This document shows, piece after piece, positions 15,386-22,132 of a stretch of 54,910 nucleotides of DNA. Origin of the DNA: Lachnospiraceae bacterium (GTDB lineage: Bacteria; Bacillota; Clostridia; Lachnospirales; Lachnospiraceae); contig JAEEVK010000009.1 in the NCBI GenBank assembly GCA_016287095.1, positions 1 to 54,910 of the forward strand, given 5' to 3'. The translations under genes were made by a program, and so were the position numbers. Positions within the stretch are counted from its first letter, which is position 1. The number at the start of each line of letters is the position of its first letter. Under the pieces are notes generated by a model. It had not been told where the DNA came from. It saw only the letters and a list, made by a program, of their open reading frames with translations, and ran no database searches.

Positions 15386-17095
15386 ATGCCTTATATAAGC
15401 AAAAAATCCAGGAGGTTCATATTTTCTTTTATAGGAGCTTTGGTGGCGACGGAGATCATTTATTTGATAGACAGGGATTTCCCTTTCATTGATTTCCCCA
15501 CCGTAGCTTATTTGGCTATTACTGTCGCTTGGGTTATCACAATAAAGAGGAGAGTTACATACAGTTTTATAAAAGGATATCTTGTGATGGGCGGTGTATC
15601 CATCATTCTGCTGTTTATCCTGAGACTGATGAAATGGGATTTTTATGATCATATCCTGACTGTCAGCCGTTATACATGGTATGCCTATTATATACCGATA
15701 ACCATTATGCCTCTGTTTTCTTTCCTTTTAGCTACCAAGGTCGGGAAGGATATGGAGGACAGAAACAGGACACTGGATTTTGTCTCAATAATCAGCTGGC
15801 TGGTTCTGGTGGTTTTTGTAATTACCAACGATTTCCATCAGCTGGTATTCAAGATCATAGCATACAATGAGGTAAGGATTAATTATACCTACAATATCGG
15901 ATATTATGTGATCATAGTATGGTGTGTTGTTTTTACTCTTGCGTCCATTCTGATACTGATGTACAGATGCAGAAACAGTTATGCCATAAAGCTTGTATGG
16001 ATTCCTGTGGCAATATGTGTGTTCTCCGGTATTTTAATGTTTATTTATGTGTTAAACGGCGGTAATTCTCCGGAACTGTTTGGAAGAAAGATCTATAATA
16101 TCCAGGAAGTATTTGCCATCATGTATATCGGTATGTGGGAGTCATTACTGAGGATCGGACTTATACCGTCGAACAGTGATTATGATGATATTTTCAGACT
16201 TGCTAATGTTAAGGCTGCTATAGCTGATACAGAAAACCAGCTGAAATACATGTCAAACGATGCGGTAAAACTCAATCAGAAGGAGATTTTACAGGCAGTA
16301 CAGGGTAAAACTATAAAGCTTGATGAGAATCGACGTGTAAAAGCAAAGAGTCTGGAAACGGGCAGTGTTCTGTGGATAGAGGATCTGACTACGGTTAACG
16401 AACTCAATACCAGCCTGCAGGATGCCATAGACAGGGCACAGGAGGAAAACAGTCTCCTGGAGATAGAAAATGAGATAAAGGCTGAAAAGCAGATCATTGA
16501 TGTAAGAAACAGGCTGTATGACCGTATATCCATGAGGACCCGGACTCAGCTGGAATTGATCGAGCGTATCATAGAAAAGGCAGAAGTACTGAATGAAGAC
16601 CGTACATCCGCACTCAGAAGATGTGCAGTACTCGGTGCTTTCATAAAGAGACAGGCAAATCTTTCCATACTTGCTGAGCAGTACAAGACACTTAAATTAG
16701 AGGAACTGCGTTTCGCAATCCGTGAGTCTCTGGAAAATGTAAAGCTGCTGGGAGTGGATGCAAATGTAAGCGGCATAAAGGCTGAAACAGAGTTTGACGG
16801 AGAGCTGCTGCTGTTTGTTTATGAGATATTTGAGGCTGTTTTGGAGGCAGCTTTCCCGGGAGTAGAGACCATATCCTGTATACTTCATGGAAATGACGGT
16901 ATCAGGCTTGAAGTACTTATGGATACTCCTGCCGGACTTCCCGATTTTTCTAAGTTTGATCTGGAAAGATACGGTGGCAAGATAGAAGTCCTTCATGAAG
17001 AAGAAGGTGTGTATGTCAGGTTTTTCTCCCACGGTGATATCCGTTTCCTGAAAGACAGGATGGGCAGAGATGTGAAAAGCGGGGTGAATATATGA
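15386..17095 (+). CDS. 7TM receptor with degenerate histidine-kinase-like C-terminus
   Basis: 569 residues. Seven hydrophobic helices fill residues 12-222, and TNDFHQLVF after the fifth is the hallmark of the histidine-kinase N-terminal 7TM domain. A PAS-like stretch follows, then a coiled coil (about 330-380). The C-terminal third looks like a kinase core that has lost its motifs: no phospho-accepting His box, and where the N-box should be, VYEIFEAVLEAAFP lacks the Asn; no DxGxG or GxGL box is seen. It is therefore probably a pseudokinase or receptor subunit. Its stop overlaps the start of the next gene, an intact HisKA_3 kinase, by four bases, which suggests that the two form one receptor complex. 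RBS GGGAG. Confidence 0.7.
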   Translation: MPYISKKSRRFIFSFIGALVATEIIYLIDRDFPFIDFPTVAYLAITVAWVITIKRRVTYSFIKGYLVMGGVSIILLFILRLMKWDFYDHILTVSRYTWYAYYIPITIMPLFSFLLATKVGKDMEDRNRTLDFVSIISWLVLVVFVITNDFHQLVFKIIAYNEVRINYTYNIGYYVIIVWCVVFTLASILILMYRCRNSYAIKLVWIPVAICVFSGILMFIYVLNGGNSPELFGRKIYNIQEVFAIMYIGMWESLLRIGLIPSNSDYDDIFRLANVKAAIADTENQLKYMSNDAVKLNQKEILQAVQGKTIKLDENRRVKAKSLETGSVLWIEDLTTVNELNTSLQDAIDRAQEENSLLEIENEIKAEKQIIDVRNRLYDRISMRTRTQLELIERIIEKAEVLNEDRTSALRRCAVLGAFIKRQANLSILAEQYKTLKLEELRFAIRESLENVKLLGVDANVSGIKAETEFDGELLLFVYEIFEAVLEAAFPGVETISCILHGNDGIRLEVLMDTPAGLPDFSKFDLERYGGKIEVLHEEEGVYVRFFSHGDIRFLKDRMGRDVKSGVNI

Positions 17096-18459
17096 TGAAC
17101 ACGATATTCGCTCTCAGCAGCATATACAATCAAAAGATTTTTGCTATGATCCTAGGCAGTGTTGCCCTGGAAACACTTATATTCTTGGTTATAGCCATTT
17201 ACAACCTGATCAGGACCTGCTTCCAAAAGACTAAGAGGGCATACAGCATACTTTTCGGAGTACTTGTACTTATCGAGTATATTATCCTGCAGGTATTGAT
17301 CATCTTGATCAAAGATATAAAGACCGTCGTTGATATAGGCTTTGATAATAAGACGGTGGCATTGATACTCCTGCAGTCTACCATAACTGTTATAGTTTTA
17401 GCAATAACACAGACCATAAGACGCTGGGAGAAAAAGACGGTCAACAAGGCTTCATTAAAGGAAGGTCTTGATTCACTCCCTGTCGGACTTCTGTTTTACT
17501 GGAAAGAAGGAATGGTTAAGCTTGTAAACAACAAGATGGACAGTATCTCAAGGCTGCTTACAGGTGAAGGAGTATACAGCGGTACGGAGTTTTGGGATAT
17601 GCTGGTATCGAAGGATATGAAAATATTGCCGGCCGATATGGAAAGCAAAGGGAAAAACCGGGACAATGCAGATCCGGCAAGTGAAAAGAACGAGTGCATA
17701 GTCAGGCTGGATGACGGGTCGGTCTACAGCTTTAAGAGAAGTATCTGTATTTTTGAGGATCATGAACTCGTAGAAATAAGGGCTACCGATGTTTCTGAGG
17801 AACAGCTCCTCAATGAAAAGCTCAAGGTCAAGAGAATTAAGGTCGATGAGATAAAGAAGAGACTGCAGAGCCTTAATACTGAAATAGAGACGATGACTGT
17901 CCAAAAGGAGATACTTGCAACCAAGAGCAAGGTGCATGATGACCTGGGAAAGACCCTGATCATGACACGAAAGTATCTTGAAACAAACGATGAAAGCCTC
18001 GGAGATGAGATAATTAAGCAGTGGAAGCTTAATACTATGCTGCTCAGGGGTGAGGAAAATGACAATAATATCTTTGAATACTCAACACTCACCAAGGATA
18101 TAAGCAAGATGGGCTTGAAACTTGAGGTCCAGGGTATCCTGCCAAAGAGAAAGGAGCATAAGGACATCATCATATCAGGACTGCGTACGTGTGCTACCAA
18201 TTCGTTAAAGCACGGCAATGCAAAGACCATGTTTGTAAAGATAACCAATACAAAGGGCAGGACACTGACATCATTTAATGAGAAAGAGTACCTGCAGGTA
18301 GAGATAAGCAATGACGGTGAACTGCCTGAGGCAGAAGGCTTCTCGGAGGGCGGCGGCCTTTCGAACTTGAGAAAATCCGTGGAAGCCATAGGCGGTATCA
18401 TGTGGATCGAGTTTGTGGATGTATTTAAGGTAGTATTGAAGCTGCCAACAAAATTATAA
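17092..18459 (+). CDS. Sensor histidine kinase, HisKA_3 (NarX/DesK-like)
   Basis: 455 residues. Three hydrophobic helices (about 18-40, 52-74, 88-107), a PAS-like domain (about 120-235), a coiled coil, then a HisKA_3 dimerisation helix with SKVHDDLGKTL (phospho-His at 282). The ATPase has N-box TCATNSLKHGNAK (Asn370), SNDGE (Asp408) and a glycine box SEGGGLSNLRKSVEAIGG. All catalytic parts are present, unlike in the preceding overlapping gene. A LuxR/NarL-type response regulator follows after 82 bases and is its natural partner. The absence of an obvious large outer sensor suggests that it takes its input from the 7TM protein. Confidence 0.85.
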   Translation: MMNTIFALSSIYNQKIFAMILGSVALETLIFLVIAIYNLIRTCFQKTKRAYSILFGVLVLIEYIILQVLIILIKDIKTVVDIGFDNKTVALILLQSTITVIVLAITQTIRRWEKKTVNKASLKEGLDSLPVGLLFYWKEGMVKLVNNKMDSISRLLTGEGVYSGTEFWDMLVSKDMKILPADMESKGKNRDNADPASEKNECIVRLDDGSVYSFKRSICIFEDHELVEIRATDVSEEQLLNEKLKVKRIKVDEIKKRLQSLNTEIETMTVQKEILATKSKVHDDLGKTLIMTRKYLETNDESLGDEIIKQWKLNTMLLRGEENDNNIFEYSTLTKDISKMGLKLEVQGILPKRKEHKDIIISGLRTCATNSLKHGNAKTMFVKITNTKGRTLTSFNEKEYLQVEISNDGELPEAEGFSEGGGLSNLRKSVEAIGGIMWIEFVDVFKVVLKLPTKL

Positions 18460-18480
18460 TATTATAAATACAATGATATT

Positions 18481-18505
18481 CGGCGAAGAATCTTAGGATG
18501 ACAGG
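18481..18505 (+). repeat. Dispersed repeat fragment (GCGAAGAATCTTAGGATGACAG type)
   Basis: Copy of a degenerate intergenic repeat also seen at 20535, 28737, 31880, 37304 and, more weakly, 10775/10855. It lies between the kinase and its response regulator. Confidence 0.5.
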
Positions 18506-18541
18506 ATAGATGAGATTAGCATATTCTCGAAAGGAGCACAT

Positions 18542-19180
18542 ATGACAAAAGTAGCAATAGTTGATGATCAGAACATTACACGTCAGTTTTTCTCATACTT
18601 TATAAAGGATTCCGAGGAGTTTGAACTTGTAGCAACTCTCAAGGACGGTGAAGAGGCTATAGACTACTGTAAGAGAAATCCTTTGGATCTGATACTTATG
18701 GATATAGTGATGGTCGGAGGTATGAACGGCCTTGATGCAGCAAAGGAGATAAAGGCTTTTAAGCCGGACATAAAGATCATTATCATCACCTCCATGCCTG
18801 AGGTTTCCTATATAGAAAGAGCCCGTGAGATAGGAGTTGACAGCTTCTGGTACAAGGAGCTTGAAGAAGTACCGATCCTCACAGTTATGGAGAGGACCGT
18901 GAAGGGAGAGCATATCTACCCCGATTCAACCCCTGAGCTGATGATAGGTAATGCCAAGAGCACAGAGTTTACCGATATAGAGCTCGAGATATTGCGAGAA
19001 GTGACTACCGGAGCCACCAACAAGGAGATATCCGAAAAGCTTTTTGTCAGCCCTGCTACGGTTAACTACTATATAAATGACCTTTTGGTAAAGACAGGAT
19101 ATAAAAACCGTGTACAGCTTGCGGTAAAGGCCAGACTGGAAGGCCTTGTAATAAGTGACGAAAAGAACGAGGACGTTTAA
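18542..19180 (+). CDS. Response regulator, REC plus LuxR-type HTH (NarL family)
   Basis: 212 residues. Receiver: acidic pair in IVDDQN (8-9), phospho-Asp54 in LILMDIVM, Thr83 in IITSMP and Lys105 in FWYKE. Output: LuxR-type helix-turn-helix at about 140-205 (FTDIELEILREVTTGATNKEISEKLFVSPATVNYYINDLL). Phosphorylation by the HisKA_3 kinase just upstream should switch DNA binding. A strong RBS (AAAGGAG) precedes the ATG. Probable targets are the neighbouring genes, such as the lipoprotein, serpin and TIR genes, but no shared binding site was identified. Confidence 0.92.
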   Translation: MTKVAIVDDQNITRQFFSYFIKDSEEFELVATLKDGEEAIDYCKRNPLDLILMDIVMVGGMNGLDAAKEIKAFKPDIKIIIITSMPEVSYIERAREIGVDSFWYKELEEVPILTVMERTVKGEHIYPDSTPELMIGNAKSTEFTDIELEILREVTTGATNKEISEKLFVSPATVNYYINDLLVKTGYKNRVQLAVKARLEGLVISDEKNEDV

Positions 19181-19307
19181 TAACTTATAGAATATAAACT
19201 ATCTTATAGATATAAAAGCATTAGTAATCTTATTAATATCCGGCTGTTTAGGCCCTAAGTTTAGTAATGTTAATAGTTACATTTCAATAAATAAGTGTTA
19301 TTATAAA

Positions 19308-19327
19308 ACCGCCAAGGGAAGGGCGGT
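19308..19327 (+). promoter_or_regulatory. Hairpin covering the ribosome binding site of the degenerate receiver
   Basis: ACCGCC (19308-19313) / GGCGGT (19322-19327) form a GC-only stem with an 8-base loop. The 3' arm and following GAG are the only Shine-Dalgarno-like sequence before the TTG start at 19334, so the stem could hide it. There is no T run, so it is not a good terminator. Confidence 0.45.
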
Positions 19328-19333
19328 GAGATT

Positions 19334-19705
19334 TTGAATGAAAGACTAAAGAAGGTAGTACTTGTTGAGGACTGGTCCGTGATGAGGAAATTCATAGAAG
19401 AAATCCTGAAAAAAGTGGTCGGATATGAACTATATATGGTTCTCAGTGATATAAAGAGCGTTGAAAAGTATATTGAAGGACGCACAATTGATTTACTGAT
19501 AATGAATATACCTCTGTACAGAGAGGATGAAGCACTGGAGATAACCAACCGGATAAGGCGGTCGTCTCCGAGTACGCGCATAGTGCTTACGACCATGACA
19601 TACTCCGATAAGCTTTATGAAAAGGCTAAGGCGGCAGGCGCTAACGGAGTCTGGCAGAAAGAAATCTCTGAGACTTCATTTATTAAGGCTTGCGCGTTCC
19701 TGTAA
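19334..19705 (+). CDS. Stand-alone receiver domain lacking the phospho-acceptor Asp
   Basis: 123 residues, a single CheY-like fold. Acidic pair Glu12-Asp13 (LVEDWS), Thr at 86-87 (VLTTMTY) and Lys109 (WQKE) are kept, but the phospho-accepting Asp is Asn58 (LLIMNIPL). It is similar to the receiver of the upstream response regulator in the WxKE region, suggesting duplication. It cannot be phosphorylated in the normal way and may bind the kinase or the regulator constitutively. The start is TTG; no in-frame ATG exists nearby and the following frame from the start matches the beta-1 strand (KKVVLVED). Fourth gene in the signalling run, 153 bases after the regulator; a weak TTACAT-N16-TATTAT promoter may precede it. 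Confidence 0.75.
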   Translation: MNERLKKVVLVEDWSVMRKFIEEILKKVVGYELYMVLSDIKSVEKYIEGRTIDLLIMNIPLYREDEALEITNRIRRSSPSTRIVLTTMTYSDKLYEKAKAAGANGVWQKEISETSFIKACAFL

Positions 19706-19758
19706 GTGTCGATACTTAATATCATTCAATATGAATGTTGTTAATAAATATTTTTACG

Positions 19759-19775
19759 TCACACAATCGGTGTGA
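19759..19775. promoter_or_regulatory. Dyad upstream of the lipoprotein gene
   Basis: TCACAC-AATCG-GTGTGA, a perfect inverted repeat ten bases before the RBS (GGGAGG). Possible operator or leader hairpin. Confidence 0.4.
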
Positions 19776-19798
19776 TTAAATAAGGGAGGATTTTCAAA

Positions 19799-20416
19799 AT
19801 GAAAAAATTTGTAGCTTTACTGTTATGTCTTACTTGTGTTGCAACTCTTGTTGCATGTACATCCGGTGGAAATGATAAGACGGATAATACTGACAAAGAG
19901 ATCGAAGAGGCACTTGATACCCTTAAGAATCTGATCGACAATGCATCTGATAACAACAATTCAGGTGATGACTCATCTGTTGACTGGGGAAACCTTTGGG
20001 ACACAAGTAGCAATGACAATGCAGTAGCAGAGCCTGTTGATCCTAAGACTGTAGATTACAGCAAGATCGATATTGAGCTTCCTGATGACGGTTCTATGAT
20101 GCAGGAATTCATGAATGATGTACAGGCCGGTAAGTATGATAACAAGGTTGTTAAGGTTAAGGGTATCATGAGCACAGGTACGATGGATCCTACCACCAAT
20201 TCTGTTATGCAGAAGATCGGTAATGATGGTGTCAAGTTAGGTGTTTCATGGAGAATAGTTGATGCAAACGATTCTACCACATATCCTGCAGATGACAGCC
20301 AGATAGAGCTTGTAGGTGTTGTACTTTCAGAGTATGTTGAAGCATGGGGCATGTACGGACATTACATTTACGTACTTCCTGAAAATGTAAAGGATCTCGG
20401 ATATCCTGAGAATTAA
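19799..20416 (+). CDS. Lipoprotein, probable OB-like C-terminal domain
   Basis: 205 residues. A lipoprotein signal peptide (MKKFVALLLCLTCVATLVAC) ends in the lipobox LVAC, giving Cys20 as the lipidated residue on the outer face of the membrane. Residues 21-85 are low complexity, rich in Asp, Asn and Ser, a flexible linker. The C-terminal 110 residues alternate beta strands (KVVKVKGIMSTG, GVKLGVSWRIVD, QIELVGVVLSEY, HYIYVLPENV) in a pattern resembling small OB-fold domains. No enzymatic motif is seen. The gene has a good RBS and is followed by a three-hairpin region. Function unknown; position suggests that it belongs to the neighbouring sensory system. Confidence 0.7.
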   Translation: MKKFVALLLCLTCVATLVACTSGGNDKTDNTDKEIEEALDTLKNLIDNASDNNNSGDDSSVDWGNLWDTSSNDNAVAEPVDPKTVDYSKIDIELPDDGSMMQEFMNDVQAGKYDNKVVKVKGIMSTGTMDPTTNSVMQKIGNDGVKLGVSWRIVDANDSTTYPADDSQIELVGVVLSEYVEAWGMYGHYIYVLPENVKDLGYPEN

Positions 20417-20448
20417 TTAAATTAAATTAAAGGTCAAGGGAATATAAT

Positions 20449-20526
20449 CCATCGCTGCACGATGGAGCCGCGTCGACGCTTAATAGGAGCATCGACAAAT
20501 GGCGACAGGGGAAAATCCTCTGTCGC
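20449..20526 (+). ncRNA. Candidate structured RNA: three tandem hairpins
   Basis: Three closely spaced stems: CCATCG/CGATGG (20449-20465, loop of 5), GTCGACGCT/AGCATCGAC with one mismatch (20472-20496, loop of 7), and a 10-bp stem GCGACAGGGG/CCTCTGTCGC with one G-U pair (20502-20526, loop of 5). The last is like a terminator stem but is followed by TATTATTATG rather than a T run. It could be a 3' UTR structure of the lipoprotein mRNA or an independent small RNA. Matches no riboswitch class that I recognise. Confidence 0.4.
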
Positions 20527-20534
20527 TATTATTA

Positions 20535-20565
20535 TGACATTTTGAGCGTAAGCGAAGAATCTTTT
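20535..20565 (+). repeat. Dispersed repeat copy (TGACATTTTGAGCGTAAGCG type)
   Basis: The best full-length copy of the degenerate element whose consensus reads approximately TCATTCTGAGCG-AGCGAAGAATCT, a type common in bacterial intergenic DNA. Confidence 0.55.
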
Positions 20566-20648
20566 GAATATTAATAAATAATTTGGAACCGGGTATTTTT
20601 TTCGTTCGTCTAATCTTTGAAAAACAAAAACAACATGCTTAAAAAAAC

Positions 20649-20677
20649 TTGACAGTAGGTATGTGAATAACTAAAAT
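20649..20677 (+). promoter_or_regulatory. Strong promoter of the serpin gene
   Basis: Perfect TTGACA (20649-20654), 17-base spacer, TAAAAT (20672-20677), 30 bases before the start codon. Confidence 0.8.
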
Positions 20678-20706
20678 TAAATCATCAATGATTTTTGGAG
20701 GAACTT

Positions 20707-22014
20707 ATGAAAAAGAGATTTTTATCTGTTTTGGCTTGTATCCTGGCGGCTGTTCTGTGCGTAGGTATCTTCGGTGAGACCACCACCTTTGCAAAGGGAA
20801 AAACAGATGCATCAACTGTCACCGGCAAGGTTATGAAGCTTACAAAGAAGTCTAAGGCTACCAATGAAGAGATGATCAGAGGCTATAACAGGTTTTCTAT
20901 CAAAACTTTAAGAGAAACCTTAGCTAACGAAGAAGATGGGAAAAATGTTATGATATCCCCGGCTTCCCTGATGTTTGCACTTGATATGGCAGCTGCGGGA
21001 GCAAAGGGTAAGACATACAGCCAGATGGCAGCTCTTATCAGAAAGGGCGCTACCAAGCGTGATCTGGTTACATTTGCAAAAGACTACAGAAAGACTCTTG
21101 AGGACAGCGGACTCATTGACATAGCAAATTCTATCTGGATCAATGAAAACAATCTTAGAGGAAACAATGTTCAGATAAATGAGGCTTATCTTAACCTGCT
21201 CAGAAAGCATTTCAAGGCGGCAGCAGCATCCAGAGAGTTCAGTGATACTGTAAAGGATGAGATAAATGCCTGGATATCAGAGAAGACAAAGGGTATGATC
21301 CCTAAGACTCTTGACAAACTTGATGACAACACGATAATGCTCATCATCAATGCGATGGCATTTGAAGGCAAGTGGAAGAATGAATATAAGGAATATCAGA
21401 TAAATGAAGACGGAAAGTTCACTAACTATGCAGGCGAGATTGAGACTGCAAAGATGCTGTCATCAGAGGAAGATTATTACTTTGAGACAGAGAACGAAAA
21501 AGGCTTCATGAAGATGTATGAAGGCGACAAATACGCATTTATGGCTATCCTTCCTTTAGATAAGGAAATCTCTATAAATGATTACGTCAAGGGACTTCCG
21601 GATGATGCATTCAATAAGTTTTATAATTCAATGTACTATACAGATGTAGACACACTTACACCCGCATTTACATTTGATTATTCTACAAATATGAACAATA
21701 TGCTCCAAAGCCTCGGTATGACTAAGGCATTTAACAAGAATGCAGAGTTTTTCTCAATGCTTGATCCCAAGTGTGATACTACTGATCTGGCTCTTTACAT
21801 CGGCAGCGTTATCCAGAAGACACACATCGAGCTTGATGAAAAGGGTACAAAGGCTGCAGCTGTTACAGTTATCGATATGAAGTGTGAAGCAACCGCAATT
21901 GCTCCTGAGAGAGAAAAGAAGGAAGTTATCCTTAACAGACCTTTCGCATTCGCAATAGTAGATATGGAGACAGGTACACTTGTATTTGAGGGAATTGTAA
22001 ATACAGTAAAATGA
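20707..22014 (+). CDS. Secreted serpin (serine protease inhibitor)
   Basis: 435 residues. Signal peptide 1-30, then the serpin fold: NVMISPASLMFALDMAAAGA, MAALIR, ANSIWINE, EKTKGMIPKTLDKLDDNTIM, LIINAMAFEGKW and LNRPFAFAIVD near the C-terminus. The hinge of the reactive loop, DEKGTKAAAVT, keeps Gly at P15, Thr at P14 and small residues at P12-P9, the pattern of inhibitory serpins. Counting from the hinge gives Glu at P1; anchoring on LNRPF places the cleaved bond a few residues later, so the loop is longer than in antitrypsin and the P1 residue is uncertain. GGAGG precedes the ATG at 20707; a TTG at 20695 would overlap it. Gut bacteria use such serpins against host or bacterial proteases. Confidence 0.92.
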   Translation: MKKRFLSVLACILAAVLCVGIFGETTTFAKGKTDASTVTGKVMKLTKKSKATNEEMIRGYNRFSIKTLRETLANEEDGKNVMISPASLMFALDMAAAGAKGKTYSQMAALIRKGATKRDLVTFAKDYRKTLEDSGLIDIANSIWINENNLRGNNVQINEAYLNLLRKHFKAAAASREFSDTVKDEINAWISEKTKGMIPKTLDKLDDNTIMLIINAMAFEGKWKNEYKEYQINEDGKFTNYAGEIETAKMLSSEEDYYFETENEKGFMKMYEGDKYAFMAILPLDKEISINDYVKGLPDDAFNKFYNSMYYTDVDTLTPAFTFDYSTNMNNMLQSLGMTKAFNKNAEFFSMLDPKCDTTDLALYIGSVIQKTHIELDEKGTKAAAVTVIDMKCEATAIAPEREKKEVILNRPFAFAIVDMETGTLVFEGIVNTVK

Positions 22015-22023
22015 TTATTTACT

Positions 22024-22044
22024 CCGGTACCAAAACGGTATCGG
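22024..22044 (+). terminator. Hairpin after the serpin gene
   Basis: CCGGTACC-AAAAC-GGTATCGG, an 8-bp stem with one G-U pair ten bases after the stop. The following sequence is A/T mixed, so its strength as a terminator is doubtful. Confidence 0.5.
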
Positions 22045-22084
22045 GTATAATAAAATAAAAAACAGACATAGGAAACTAGCAAAA

Positions 22085-22121
22085 AAAAGAGATGAAGTCT
22101 GATATGTGCTTCATCTCTTTT
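22085..22121 (+). terminator. Terminator-like hairpin directly before the TIR gene
   Basis: AAAAGAGATGAAG / CTTCATCTCTTTT, a 13-bp perfect stem with an 11-base loop, ending in four T only 12 bases before the TIR start codon. It may stop serpin transcripts or act as a leader attenuator for the TIR gene. Confidence 0.75.
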
Positions 22122-22132
22122 CGTGGTGATAT

